A DNA stretch of 64,000 nt from Silvibacterium acidisoli (GTDB lineage Bacteria > Acidobacteriota > Terriglobia > Terriglobales > Acidobacteriaceae): assembly GCA_022870745.1 (NCBI GenBank), contig CP085323.1, positions 4,526,001-4,590,000 on the forward strand. The letters are read 5' to 3'. The notes under the pieces were generated by a model. The model saw only the letters and a program-made list of their open reading frames with translations. It was not told the origin of the DNA and did no database searches. Every line of letters begins with the position of its first letter. Positions within the stretch are counted from its first letter, which is position 1. Shown piece by piece: positions 1 through 8,652 of the stretch. Position numbers and translations under genes: made by a program.

Positions 1-901
1 TACGCACCCAGGTGTTGGCGTTCAGGTCCGGGTTCTGAAGGTACTCGTAAAGCGATCCGTGGAAGTCGTTGCTCCCGGAGCGTGTCGTGATGCGAATCTG
101 ACCACCGATGGAGCGGCCGTATTCAGGAGCATAGTTGGCTGAGAGAACCTGCACCTCCTGAACATTTTCCATGTCGATGACGCCGACCGAGTCACCCGAT
201 GCGCGGATGCGCACGGCATTGGCTCCGTCATAGGTGATCAGGTTGTCGCGGTCGCGAGCGCCGTTGATCTGGATAGCTCCCTGGCCGGTACTGAACTGGA
301 AGGTGGAGAGATTGCTGCCCGCGGCTGAGCCGTTCGACCCTACGGCGCTTGTGGGGCCTGACGTGATGCCTGCCTTGGTCAGCGCGACCATAATAGGGTT
401 GCGACCGTTCACCGGGAGGCTGTCGATCTGCTTTGCATCGATGACTCGACCGAGCGTGGCGCTATCCGCCTCGAGCGCGGCGGAGTTTGCCTCCACTTTT
501 ACCTCCTGGGAGGCTGAGCCCAGGCTGACAGCGAGATTCTTGGTCGTGGTGACTGCTGCGTCAAGATTATTGCCGGTGAGAACGAGCCGCTGGAATCCCG
601 AAGCCTCCACTGTGATGGTGTAACGGCCGGGTGCGACTCCGGATATCGTGTAGAGACCAGAGGCGTTGGTTAGGCTCTTGTGAACCGCGCCGGTCGATTC
701 ACTGGTCAGAATCACTTGAGCGCTCGGGACGACTGCTCCGGTCGGATCGGTAACTGTGCCGGATATGGACGCCAGATCTGACTGCGCGGGAGCCGTCGCT
801 GTGACTCCCATAAAAGCCAGAAAAAGCAAAAACAACGCGAAGAAGCCAGGCCGGCGAGTTCGATGAACCGGAGCAACTGGCTGGATGAGGAACGGTAGCA
901 T
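1..901 (-). CDS. Oar-like TonB-dependent receptor, N-terminal part (cut by window edge)
   Basis: Translating the minus strand from the ATG at 899-901 gives about 300 residues that run off the left edge. A signal peptide (hydrophobic FALFLLFLAFMG, ending near APAQ) is followed by a carboxypeptidase-regulatory-like beta-sandwich (ISGTVTDPTGAVVPSA, about residues 45-130) and then a plug-like segment with LPVNGRNP, YDGANA and PEYGRSIGGQ, as in Oar-type outer-membrane receptors of Acidobacteriota. The start has GGAGA seven bases upstream. Such proteins are thought to import large substrates across the outer membrane, but the ligand cannot be read from the sequence. The C-terminal barrel is outside the window. 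It diverges from the membrane-anchored regulator-like gene at 1174, with a palindrome between them. Confidence 0.88.
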   Translation of the reverse strand, partial: MLPFLIQPVAPVHRTRRPGFFALFLLFLAFMGVTATAPAQSDLASISGTVTDPTGAVVPSAQVILTSESTGAVHKSLTNASGLYTISGVAPGRYTITVEASGFQRLVLTGNNLDAAVTTTKNLAVSLGSASQEVKVEANSAALEADSATLGRVIDAKQIDSLPVNGRNPIMVALTKAGITSGPTSAVGSNGSAAGSNLSTFQFSTGQGAIQINGARDRDNLITYDGANAVRIRASGDSVGVIDMENVQEVQVLSANYAPEYGRSIGGQIRITTRSGSNDFHGSLYEYLQNPDLNANTWVR

Positions 902-1010
902 ACGGTCTCCAAAGCGTTCAGTTGAGGCGGTCGCCGCAAAACTGGGTGCTTGCGGCCGTACCGGTCTCTGGCTTGCAGTATCTGAGCGTTTTCGGTGACG
1001 AAGCTACGGG

Positions 1011-1025
1011 TTTACACGGTGTAAA
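1011..1025. promoter_or_regulatory. Perfect palindrome, candidate operator
   Basis: TTTACAC-G-GTGTAAA is a perfect 7-1-7 inverted repeat in the 272-bp gap between the divergent receptor (starts 901) and the regulator-like gene (starts 1174). The position and symmetry suit a dimeric repressor or activator. Which protein binds is not known. The regulator-like neighbour is an obvious candidate, by inference only. Confidence 0.5.
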
Positions 1026-1173
1026 GGGGTCGTGGAATGGAGGTGCATGGTGTGCACGTTGCAGATAATAAATGCTTTAGCCGGACGTGAAATTCTGTTG
1101 ACTCACCTCGCACCCGCTGGTCTCCCGGATGTCGTTGATGCCCTTGTAACGTGCCGATTTTAGAGTTGACTGC

Positions 1174-2610
1174 ATGCCCCCGAGCAAAAATGAAAGCAGA
1201 GTTCTGTCGCGAACGGACGCTCCGAGGGGGGCGCGCGCGCTCGAACGGAGACGGCCGCTCGAGACGGTGGGGCCAGACCCCGACGGACCGGAATGGGAGC
1301 TGGTTCTTCGTATTACTACAGCCGAGCGCTTTCAGCGTTCTGCTCTGCTGACAGACTTTTTGCTCTATATCACCCGGCAGGCGCTCACGGGAAATTCTGC
1401 GAGGATCAACGAACACCAGATCGGCATCCAGGTCTTCGGGAGGGAAGAGAAGTTCAATCGCTCGGACGATAATATTGTCCGCAACTACGCTCGCATCCTG
1501 CGATCAAGGCTGGATGAATACTTTCAGCGCGAAGGGGCACAGGAAAGCCTTCGTCTCCACATTCCGCGTGGGGGTTATCTGCCCGTCTTTTCGCCGGTAG
1601 CGGAGGCAGATGTAGAAGCTCCGGGCGAGCTTCCGGTGCGGAGGGCCATTTCCGAGAATTTACCTCCGCCAGCTGCGATTGTGCCGCCAACACCTGCGCG
1701 CCGTGTTCTGCCAGCAGGTGTCGTTTTAGCCTTGGGATGCCTGCTCGGTTTTGTGATCGCCTTTGCGCAGCCATGGAACTGGCACAGACTATTTTCTCCA
1801 ACGGCACATCGCAGCCATCTGTTCTGGCGGTCGATCTTCAATCCTGACCAGGATTCACTCTTAGTACCGAGCGATAACGGTCTTGTCACGTTGCGCCGCT
1901 TCGTGGGGCAACCGATTACGCTAAGGGACTACGTTAGCGGCACCTATATCAGCCCGGACGGTATCGATGAAGGATTGCATCAGCTATTGCACACCTCCGA
2001 CCGGCCTGATCTTTCTGTGCTTGGCGCCAAGATCCAGAAGGCCAGCAATAGCCTCTCTACGAACATTGAGGATCTCGATCTTGTCGTTCGGCTGAGCAGT
2101 ATTGCGGAAGTTGTTCCGGGCAGGCTGAGGGTTCGCGCGACCCGCAAGATCCAGGTGGACGACTTAAAGAACAGCAATGCTGTATTGATCGGCTCTCTCG
2201 ACGCGAACCCCTGGGTTTCTCTCTTTCAACCGCAGCTGAATTTCCAGTTCACGCCGGGCGGCCCATTCGGTAATTCGGCGGTCATCATGAATCGAGATCC
2301 CCGGCCCGGAGAAGCGAAAACATACGCCTCGATCACCGGCGACCCGGCGCTGCGTACTTACGGAGTAATCGCCTATGTGCCTAATCTTTCCGGCAATGGT
2401 CACGTACTCCTGATCGAGGGCATCAACGTTGCTGGTACGCAAGCCGCGGGAGAATTTCTGCTGGACCCTGCTCGCATGGCGGGCATTCTGAAGCGGGCCA
2501 GTACGCCAACTGGCCAGATTCGGCCATTCGAGGTGCTCCTGGGAACCTCAAGCGTTGGTACAAACTCTTCTGAAATCCGGATTTTGGGCGAGCGAATTTC
2601 GTCAGGTTGA
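1174..2610 (+). CDS. Membrane-anchored regulator-like protein
   Basis: The 478-aa product has an N-terminal domain (about residues 45-135) with the pattern FQRSALLTDFLLYI, INEHQIGIQVFGR, DNIVRNYARILRSRLDEYF and LHIPRGGYLPVF. This domain recurs at the N-terminus of bacterial signalling proteins, often next to TPR or cyclase-like modules, and resembles a winged-helix fold with its terminal hairpin. A proline-rich linker and one transmembrane helix follow (about 177-200, VVLALGCLLGFVIAFA). About 270 residues would then lie in the periplasm, with no motif I recognise. The layout suggests a one-component membrane sensor that may control the divergent receptor. DNA binding and ligand are inference. 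The start has no strong ribosome site, so the first 20 residues are uncertain. Confidence 0.8.
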   Translation: MPPSKNESRVLSRTDAPRGARALERRRPLETVGPDPDGPEWELVLRITTAERFQRSALLTDFLLYITRQALTGNSARINEHQIGIQVFGREEKFNRSDDNIVRNYARILRSRLDEYFQREGAQESLRLHIPRGGYLPVFSPVAEADVEAPGELPVRRAISENLPPPAAIVPPTPARRVLPAGVVLALGCLLGFVIAFAQPWNWHRLFSPTAHRSHLFWRSIFNPDQDSLLVPSDNGLVTLRRFVGQPITLRDYVSGTYISPDGIDEGLHQLLHTSDRPDLSVLGAKIQKASNSLSTNIEDLDLVVRLSSIAEVVPGRLRVRATRKIQVDDLKNSNAVLIGSLDANPWVSLFQPQLNFQFTPGGPFGNSAVIMNRDPRPGEAKTYASITGDPALRTYGVIAYVPNLSGNGHVLLIEGINVAGTQAAGEFLLDPARMAGILKRASTPTGQIRPFEVLLGTSSVGTNSSEIRILGERISSG

Positions 2611-2723
2611 AATCGGGAGAGAACACTTTATATAAGCATCTATAAGGATGCGGCGGCACACGCTTAAAGCTAATCTTCATTCCATCTGGGAAATTTCAGA
2701 TAGTGGGTTTAAGCTTGTGTTGC

Positions 2724-2954
2724 ATGCACGTGCGTTCTCGCAGCACTTCCTCGGCAGAGATCTTACAAGATTGCCTGGCTCGGGTCGAACACGCTCGCGT
2801 TTTAATCTCCGAGGCTTACGATGCGCTCTGTAAGAGCAAGCAGCTGATCGGCGAGACGCAACGCCGTCTTGCTGCGCCTCTTCCAGGAATGAATGCCGAG
2901 ATAAAGGCCGAACCGCTGCCGAAATTCGAGGGGATTGAGCGAGTCGCCAGCTAG
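2724..2954 (+). CDS. Small hypothetical helical protein
   Basis: This is a short reading frame of about 76 aa (83 aa if the GTG at 2703 is used). The middle looks like one amphipathic helix: ILQDCLARVEHARVLISEAY, then DALCKSKQLIGETQRRL. The end is polar and proline-rich. No family is recognised. The helical heptad-like pattern and the lack of a better frame argue for a real gene, but neither start has a clear ribosome site and an antisense frame of similar length overlaps it. Confidence 0.42.
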   Translation: MHVRSRSTSSAEILQDCLARVEHARVLISEAYDALCKSKQLIGETQRRLAAPLPGMNAEIKAEPLPKFEGIERVAS

Positions 2955-3006
2955 AGTGGGAAGACCGCAGCACGATGCAAATCAGCCGCGTAGAATTCTG
3001 AGGACG

Positions 3007-3056
3007 CACCCGCCTGGGCGATTGACGCTTCGGCGGGTGTAATCGTTTCGCCCAGG
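3007..3056. repeat. Two overlapping, mutually exclusive hairpins
   Basis: CACCCGCC (3007-3014) pairs with GGCGGGTG (3032-3039), and CCTGGGCGA (3013-3021) pairs with TCGCCCAGG (3048-3056). The two left arms overlap, so only one stem can form at a time. The site lies between the convergent ends of the small gene at 2954 and the sulfatase at 3089. The simplest reading is a terminator region for both. There is no U-run. Confidence 0.45.
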
Positions 3057-3088
3057 GCGCGCCCTGCTGCCTGTCACACGGTAGGGTA

Positions 3089-4642
3089 TTACCAGGGCGT
3101 GTGGCGTACCGGCAGCGGGTCGGTTGTCTCGATCATCCGCGCGACAAGTTGCTGTAAGAGCATTTGCTGCGTGTCTCTGTGATGCGGGTCATCCCAGAGG
3201 TTTGTAAACTCGCCAGGGTCGTTTTGCAGGTCGTAGAGCTCGCCGCTTCGAGGTTTATCGACCAGGCTGAGCTTCCAGCGGTCTGTCCGGATCCCCGTCA
3301 GCATTGGCGGAATGGGGTAGGTTGAGTTTGCGTCGAGGAACTCCATGTAAACAGAGTCGCGGTGCTCCTTCGTGCTTCCATTCAGCAGCGGTATGAGTGA
3401 GCGGCCCTGCATTCCGGCCTCTGGAGGAATGCCTGCTGCTTCCAGCAGCGTTGGAGCCAGGTCGACCAGTTCGACCAAGGCATCGACTTTGATTCCGGCC
3501 TTGAAGCGTCCCGGCCAGCGGATGATCAACGGCACACGCGTCAGGCAATCGTAGAAGTATGGCCCCTTCAGATAAATGCCGTGATCGCCCAGCATCTCAC
3601 CGTGATCGCTCATAAAGATCACGATTGTGTTGTCGGCTTGCCCGGATTCTTCCAACACCTGCAGCATGCGGCCTACTTCGGCATCGACCTGCTCGATCAT
3701 CGCGTAGTAAGCGGCGGTAATCTGCCGGTGTTGCTCGGCGCTGGTCTTCGTGAAGGAAAGGTCATGGCCGCCGTATGCGGACTGATGATCTTCCTGCTGG
3801 AAGACGTTCTTATGATCGAGTTCACCCTCCCTGTAAGCCGGATCGGGCATCTTCGAAGGATCATAGTGTTCCAGGTATTGCTCGGTTGGATAGAAAGGAT
3901 GATGTGGCTGGAAGATATTCACCGACATCAGCCAGGGATTGAATTCTCTCTGCTGCCGCATGAAGTTGCAGGCGACATCGGCACACCATGCAGTCTGCGT
4001 GTACTTCGGATCAATCGGCATCCCCCAGACCGGGCCAGCGGGAGCCTTTGGGATTTTCACTCCCTGGCGGTCCAGCCATACGTACCATTGGTTGTGCAAA
4101 GGCCAGCTGTCGCCGATGTCGTGCGACCACTCGAATACCTGGTATCCGTCGTCGATACGGTCTTCAACGCGGCCACCGTAGCAGGGCGATAGATGCAGCT
4201 TGCCGGAGAGCCCGCAAGTGTAGCCGTTATCTGCAAGAATGCGAGTCACGAGCCGCTCCGATTCACGGATACGTTGTCCGTTCGCGCGTAGCCCCGTGAC
4301 ATGGGGATATCGTCCCGATAAGAAACTCCCACGCGATGGTGAGCAAATCGGTGTCTGGCAGAAAGTATTCGTGAAAGTTACAGATTCATCCGTAAGACGC
4401 TTCAGGTTCGGAGTATGGATCAGGGAATTGCTCAGCCCCTGGATCGTGTCGAAACGCTGCTGGTCAGTACAGATCCAGAGGATGTTCGGCATTGGTTCGC
4501 CACGGCTGTCACGCGCACGCGCGGGATATTGTTCGCGTTGCTGTTTGCTCGCGGCATTGGAGGTCTGCTGCGCTCCCGCCAGGTCGGCGCCGAGCGCTCC
4601 CGCGCTCAGCACCGCATTTCGGATCAGTTCACGACGATTCAT
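3089..4642 (-). CDS. Sulfatase, Tat-exported, Cys-type
   Basis: The 517-aa protein belongs to the arylsulfatase/alkaline-phosphatase superfamily. It starts with a Tat-like signal (NRRELIRNAVLSAGALGA). The sulfatase signature CSPSRGSFLSG places the residue converted to formylglycine at Cys100, with Arg104 at the CxPxR position. Metal-binding elements are seen at CTDQQR (Asp60) and FMSDHGEMLGDHG. Members hydrolyse sulfate esters, and maturation needs a formylglycine-generating enzyme that is not in this window. The gene lies 57 bp downstream of a large TonB-dependent receptor on the same strand. Import of a sulfated polymer fragment and periplasmic desulfation is therefore plausible. The substrate is unknown. 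Confidence 0.93.
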   Translation of the reverse strand: MNRRELIRNAVLSAGALGADLAGAQQTSNAASKQQREQYPARARDSRGEPMPNILWICTDQQRFDTIQGLSNSLIHTPNLKRLTDESVTFTNTFCQTPICSPSRGSFLSGRYPHVTGLRANGQRIRESERLVTRILADNGYTCGLSGKLHLSPCYGGRVEDRIDDGYQVFEWSHDIGDSWPLHNQWYVWLDRQGVKIPKAPAGPVWGMPIDPKYTQTAWCADVACNFMRQQREFNPWLMSVNIFQPHHPFYPTEQYLEHYDPSKMPDPAYREGELDHKNVFQQEDHQSAYGGHDLSFTKTSAEQHRQITAAYYAMIEQVDAEVGRMLQVLEESGQADNTIVIFMSDHGEMLGDHGIYLKGPYFYDCLTRVPLIIRWPGRFKAGIKVDALVELVDLAPTLLEAAGIPPEAGMQGRSLIPLLNGSTKEHRDSVYMEFLDANSTYPIPPMLTGIRTDRWKLSLVDKPRSGELYDLQNDPGEFTNLWDDPHHRDTQQMLLQQLVARMIETTDPLPVRHTPW

Positions 4643-4699
4643 GGGGCCTCATCTTGTTCGTGCGGAAGAGTTCATATTATTCGCAATGCTGGTCCGATG

Positions 4700-7600
4700 C
4701 TAGAACAGCAGCTTCAGTGCGAACTGCATTTCTCTTCCTGGAGGTGCGGTCAGGTCGGACGTAATCACGCCAAAGTTGCTTCCATCGATGACCATACCCG
4801 GAGGAGCAAAGTGAGGCGTGTTCGATACGTTGAACATTTCGGCGTGAAACTCTGTGTTCAGGTGATCGTTGACTCGTGTTGTCTTGATGAGCGAGAAATC
4901 AAGGTTCTCGAGTCCTGGCTTTCGAACATCGGTAGTGGTGCGGCGCTCCGTGCCATAGGTGTAATTCGTAGGCACAGTAAAGGCCGCCGGGTTGAACCAT
5001 TCTTTGATTCGCTGTGTGTTGGAACGATCGCCGTGAATCTTCGGGCTCACCCCCGGCACGCGGTCGACCCTGTTCGCGCCCCAGCTAACGGAACCAGCGG
5101 ACAGGGTGAGAGGGAATCCGTCCTGGGCCATGAAGATGCCATTTGCTGCCCAGCCACCCGCAACGGCATTTGCGATGCCACCGCGATTGAGGAGGGCCTT
5201 ACCTTTACCGAAGGGCAGCTCCGCATTCACGCTTGCCATGAAGTTATTGGGGATATCCATCTCAGATACAGACCGTTCAGCCTTGAGATTGCCCCAGTCC
5301 TGCGGAGTAGTGCTCTGGTTAACGTTTCCAATCGGCGCGTCCTGAGCGTTGACATTCGACATGTCCTTGGACCACACATAGGAAACCAGCATGGTGACTC
5401 CATGCGCGGAGCGCAGCTCGAACTTCGTTACAAGCGAGTTGTAGCTGTTCGAGCCGAAGGTCGCATTGTCTTCCATCACCGATGTGAATTGCGGAAACGG
5501 AAGCAGCAACTGCTTTTGCGCAACGGTTGCCTGTGACAGCGTTCCGATTGAAATGTATGGCGCAAACGGATTCGCGACCTGTGTATTGATCCCCGATTTC
5601 AGAGCGTACAGCGTCGACTTCGGCAGGTAGTCGAGCTGCAGCGGACTTGTCAGGTGAACCGCGTGAGAACCGATATATGCAATCTCGAACAATGCCCTAG
5701 AAGAAACCTGCTGCTGAATATCGAATGAGTACTGCTGGTTATATGGTGTCCGAGGGTGATGTTGCCAGACAGTGATGGTCTGTCCCAACTGTGTAGCGGC
5801 GCCCTGCGAGCTGCCCGCGACCTGTATCAGTCCGGAGGGATACGGGTTTGAAAGCAGGTTTACCGGAACGAGTCCGTTGGCAACGCTCGAGCCCGCAGTT
5901 ATACCCGTGTTCCAGTTTGTCGTTGAACTATATCCCTGATTTGGCACGGTTCCCACGCCGTTACTGGTCAGCTCAAGAGGTGAGTAAACGATGGCGTATC
6001 CGCCTCGCACTGACGTGGTTGAGGATGCCGCATAGGCAAAGCCGATGCGTGGAGCGATGTTGTCGTGATCACGCGTGTAGACCGCCCGACCATGACCATC
6101 CGTGTTCGCGAACACAAGTCCGCCGGTAAGGTTGGGGAACGAAGGGTTGGCGGCCGGACTGGTGACCGTCGGGTCGAAGTAGTTCAGTGCGTCACGTCGA
6201 TCGAGAAATGGCGACTCGCCATCGTAGCGAATGCCGAGATTGAGCGTTAGACGTGGCGTGACCTTGTAATCATCCTGCGCATACAGGGCGCCGTAAAAGT
6301 CCTGCATCTCGTCGCCGTTTGCAATGATGGCTGATCCGCTGGAGCCTGTGCCAAGCAGAAAGCTGGCGAATGCATTACCGTTACTGCTGGCCACGTTGTT
6401 CTGGCGCGTGAACTGCTGCGTGAACGCGAATACACCGGCTGGATTCGCGTTGTTATAGAAGTTGATGCGATGCATTCTGCCGTCTGCGCCGAGACTAAGG
6501 GTGCTGCGACCGGAAACGTGTGTGAACTGAGCGATGATCGCGTGGGAGTCGTTGCCGTTATTGAAGTAGGACTGCCCAGCGAAGCTGCCATAGCCTGTGA
6601 GGTTTACAGCAGGGAACATGTTGATCTGAATATCGTTGGTGAACGAAGACGCGAAGCCCAGCGAAGCAGGCTGGAAGCCATAACTAAGCGTGGTGCGTAA
6701 CTGATGCCATCGCGCGAATCCATAGCTCACGCTCAGCAGGTTGTTCTCGTTGAAGGCGTATGTGTTGCCGAACGAGAACGACTGTGTCCGAAAGTGCGTT
6801 GTGCCAACCGATCCGGCGTTGTCTGCGATGTTGCCGTACTCATTGGGTTGGGTCAGTGCGGTTGTTGTAGCGGAGTAGCGGCCGAAGAGACGATAGCGAG
6901 AGGTGACCTGCTGGTCGACGCGGCCGCTGTATGTGTCCTGATTGACGATGACCGGGGCTGAATTGGTGTAGTTGTTCGTAAGACCGGCGCCGGCGATGTT
7001 TGGTTCAGGATAGTACTTGGCGATGTTTACCGCTGCGGGATCAAGAAGTCCGCTTGGAATCTTGTTTCCGGCAAAGGCAGCACGATTGCCATTCGACGTG
7101 TCGTAGGAAAACGGGTTGTAGATAGTTACGCCAGCAGCGGAAAAGTCGCCGGAACGCTCGGCATCCGTTGGCACTGTGGTGGTGTAGGGTGTGCCTTTCG
7201 CACGGCGCGTCCCCTGGTAGCTGAAGAAGAAGAAAGTCTTCCCTTTGCCGTTATACAAGTGTGGGAGCACGACCGGCGCGCCCACTGTTCCGCCGAACTG
7301 GTTCATGCGGAAGATTGGCTTGGGCTTGCCGTTGTAATCGTTGAACCAGTCGTTCGCATCGAAGACCGAGTTGCGTAGAAACTCGAAGACATCGCCGTGA
7401 ATCTGATCGGTGCCTGACTTCGTCGATACGTTGATCACGCCACCGGCGAATCTTCCGTAGGTCGCGGCCAGGTTGGTGCTCTCTACTTTGAATTCCTGTG
7501 TTTCATCGGGCATGGGAATGGTGGTTGGCTGGTTGTACCACTCAGTCGATGCAGGAACTCCGTCGATCAGGAATTCGTTTGAAGACGCGCGTCCGCCGTT

Positions 7601-8167
7601 GATGCGAAAGTTTGCGTCGAATGTCGTGTTTACCGGAACGTCGCCGAATTGTCCGAAGCCGCCGTTGGAGAAGACAACGCCGGGCGTGAACAGGATCAGC
7701 CGGAATGTGCTTCGGCCATTGAGTGGAAGGCTGCGGATTGTTTGCTCTGCAAGCACCTGGCCCTGCGATACGGTTTCTGTATCGAGCAAAGGCTGCTGCG
7801 AGGTGATGACGACTGATTCGGATACGGTGCCCGGACTCAGAGCGATGTTTACCGTAGCCTCCTGCGCTACCTGGAGTGAGAGGTCATGCTGCGAGGTCGT
7901 TGCAAAGCCTTCTGCCGTGACCGTCAGGGTGTAGTGATCGTCAGGCGGCAGCAGGGCGATTGTGTATTGCCCGGACTGGTTCGTTCGGGTGCTTTGGTTA
8001 ATGCCACGGGATGGATCTGTAATGGTGACTACGGCTCCAGCGACGACCGCTCCGGAACGATCTGTGATCTGACCGGAAAGCGTCGCGCTCTGCTGTTGGG
8101 CGCTCGCAGCGGAAGAGAATATGAAGACAGAAAAGATTAGAACGAGGGACAGATAAAAACTGCGCAT
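4700..8167 (-). CDS. Oar-like TonB-dependent receptor
   Basis: The 1155-aa protein has a signal peptide (residues 1-23, ending SAASAQQ), a carboxypeptidase-regulatory-like domain (about 28-115, LSGQITDRSGAVVAGA), a plug region (LPLNGRSTFRL, FLIDGVPAS, YGRFAGGVINVSTKSG) and a long beta-barrel ending in a hydrophobic strand with terminal Phe (MQFALKLLF). The length is usual for acidobacterial Oar-like receptors. The sulfatase follows at 57 bp, so the pair forms a likely operon for sulfated substrates. No SusD-like partner is present, unlike in Bacteroidota. GGAGG lies eight bases before the ATG. The unusual leader upstream (8168-8652) suggests control by cysteine or sulfur supply. Confidence 0.93.
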   Translation of the reverse strand: MRSFYLSLVLIFSVFIFSSAASAQQQSATLSGQITDRSGAVVAGAVVTITDPSRGINQSTRTNQSGQYTIALLPPDDHYTLTVTAEGFATTSQHDLSLQVAQEATVNIALSPGTVSESVVITSQQPLLDTETVSQGQVLAEQTIRSLPLNGRSTFRLILFTPGVVFSNGGFGQFGDVPVNTTFDANFRINGGRASSNEFLIDGVPASTEWYNQPTTIPMPDETQEFKVESTNLAATYGRFAGGVINVSTKSGTDQIHGDVFEFLRNSVFDANDWFNDYNGKPKPIFRMNQFGGTVGAPVVLPHLYNGKGKTFFFFSYQGTRRAKGTPYTTTVPTDAERSGDFSAAGVTIYNPFSYDTSNGNRAAFAGNKIPSGLLDPAAVNIAKYYPEPNIAGAGLTNNYTNSAPVIVNQDTYSGRVDQQVTSRYRLFGRYSATTTALTQPNEYGNIADNAGSVGTTHFRTQSFSFGNTYAFNENNLLSVSYGFARWHQLRTTLSYGFQPASLGFASSFTNDIQINMFPAVNLTGYGSFAGQSYFNNGNDSHAIIAQFTHVSGRSTLSLGADGRMHRINFYNNANPAGVFAFTQQFTRQNNVASSNGNAFASFLLGTGSSGSAIIANGDEMQDFYGALYAQDDYKVTPRLTLNLGIRYDGESPFLDRRDALNYFDPTVTSPAANPSFPNLTGGLVFANTDGHGRAVYTRDHDNIAPRIGFAYAASSTTSVRGGYAIVYSPLELTSNGVGTVPNQGYSSTTNWNTGITAGSSVANGLVPVNLLSNPYPSGLIQVAGSSQGAATQLGQTITVWQHHPRTPYNQQYSFDIQQQVSSRALFEIAYIGSHAVHLTSPLQLDYLPKSTLYALKSGINTQVANPFAPYISIGTLSQATVAQKQLLLPFPQFTSVMEDNATFGSNSYNSLVTKFELRSAHGVTMLVSYVWSKDMSNVNAQDAPIGNVNQSTTPQDWGNLKAERSVSEMDIPNNFMASVNAELPFGKGKALLNRGGIANAVAGGWAANGIFMAQDGFPLTLSAGSVSWGANRVDRVPGVSPKIHGDRSNTQRIKEWFNPAAFTVPTNYTYGTERRTTTDVRKPGLENLDFSLIKTTRVNDHLNTEFHAEMFNVSNTPHFAPPGMVIDGSNFGVITSDLTAPPGREMQFALKLLF

Positions 8168-8193
8168 GGTGCGAGCCTCCGAATGAAAACAAT

Positions 8194-8213
8194 GGCGACA
8201 AAAAATTGTTGCC
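8194..8213 (-). terminator. Attenuator-like hairpin before the receptor gene
   Basis: On the minus strand GGCAACAA and TTGTCGCC form an 8-position stem with one mismatch and a loop of four T. The U-rich stretch ATTGTTTTCATT follows directly. The hairpin sits about 70 nt after the stop of the second Cys-containing short ORF and 27 nt before the receptor ATG, where a conditional terminator of an attenuation system would be expected. Confidence 0.45.
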
Positions 8214-8282
8214 GATCGCGTCTGGGTCTCAGCGAGTGAGCGGATCGAACTTGAGATGGAAACGGCGATCTGGCGGCGGTTG

Positions 8283-8417
8283 TTATTCGCGAGCGTCTGG
8301 AGAGATGCCCGCTACATCCGGGCGACAACAGGAGCGTGCGCCATGACGGAGCTGCGAGCGTACTGCCTGGTAGGCAGGTATGAGAAAAAAGCCTTCAACG
8401 AAGGACATGCAACGCAT
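8283..8417 (-). CDS. Short ORF with a Cys-Cys run, candidate leader peptide
   Basis: This is a 44-aa frame with CAGGAG six bases before its ATG, a good ribosome site. It begins MRCMSFVEG and carries RSCCRPD near its C-terminus, where consecutive TGT TGT codons lie just before a GCCCG/CGGGC hairpin. The frame is open further upstream to 8498. It lies in the long leader of the receptor-sulfatase operon. The consecutive Cys codons, the downstream hairpins and the sulfur-linked operon fit a ribosome-stalling leader. This is inference, because the peptide matches no family that I can name. Confidence 0.45.
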   Translation of the reverse strand: MRCMSFVEGFFLIPAYQAVRSQLRHGARSCCRPDVAGISPDARE

Positions 8418-8532
8418 GAGGAACTCCTGGCAACGAGTGGAGGGACCTGTAGGCAAGGGAGTTCCGAACGCGTCGAACGCATACAGAAATCCCTGCATAC
8501 GTTACGAGCGGCTTTTCTTTACTGAATGAGTT

Positions 8533-8616
8533 TCAGGAAAGGAGAGAGACGGCATCGCAAGTACGCGCCTGCGGGAGGCGGCGACAACAACAAGCGAATG
8601 CGTCCTTGCGAAACAT
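8533..8616 (-). CDS. Leaderless poly-Cys short ORF, candidate cysteine attenuator
   Basis: This 27-codon frame begins MFRKDAFACCCRRL and has three consecutive TGT codons and a fourth Cys (RTCD). Its ATG lies only six bases after the -10 element of a good promoter (8623-8652). The transcript should therefore start at or next to the ATG, which makes the ORF leaderless. Poly-cysteine leaderless ORFs are established cysteine-responsive attenuators in mycobacteria. Here the ORF heads the leader of a receptor-sulfatase operon. Function is inferred by analogy and not proven. Confidence 0.45.
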   Translation of the reverse strand: MFRKDAFACCCRRLPQARTCDAVSLLS

Positions 8617-8622
8617 GAGCGT

Positions 8623-8652
8623 ATGCTACTGGCCTTTGGCGGCAGCAGTCAA
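8623..8652 (-). promoter_or_regulatory. Sigma-70-type promoter of the receptor-sulfatase operon
   Basis: On the minus strand TTGACT (8647-8652) and TAGCAT (8623-8628) are separated by 18 bases. The predicted start point falls at the ATG of the poly-Cys ORF at 8616. This gives a leader of about 450 nt before the receptor gene. Confidence 0.5.

Noticed and set aside
4415-5536. 373-aa plus-strand open frame
   Set aside because: It is antisense to the sulfatase and receptor genes and shows no family signature.
8343-8525. 60-aa plus-strand frame with an AGGAG eight bases upstream
   Set aside because: It is antisense to the Cys-containing leader ORF and has no family match. The minus-strand promoter, ORFs and hairpin explain this region better.
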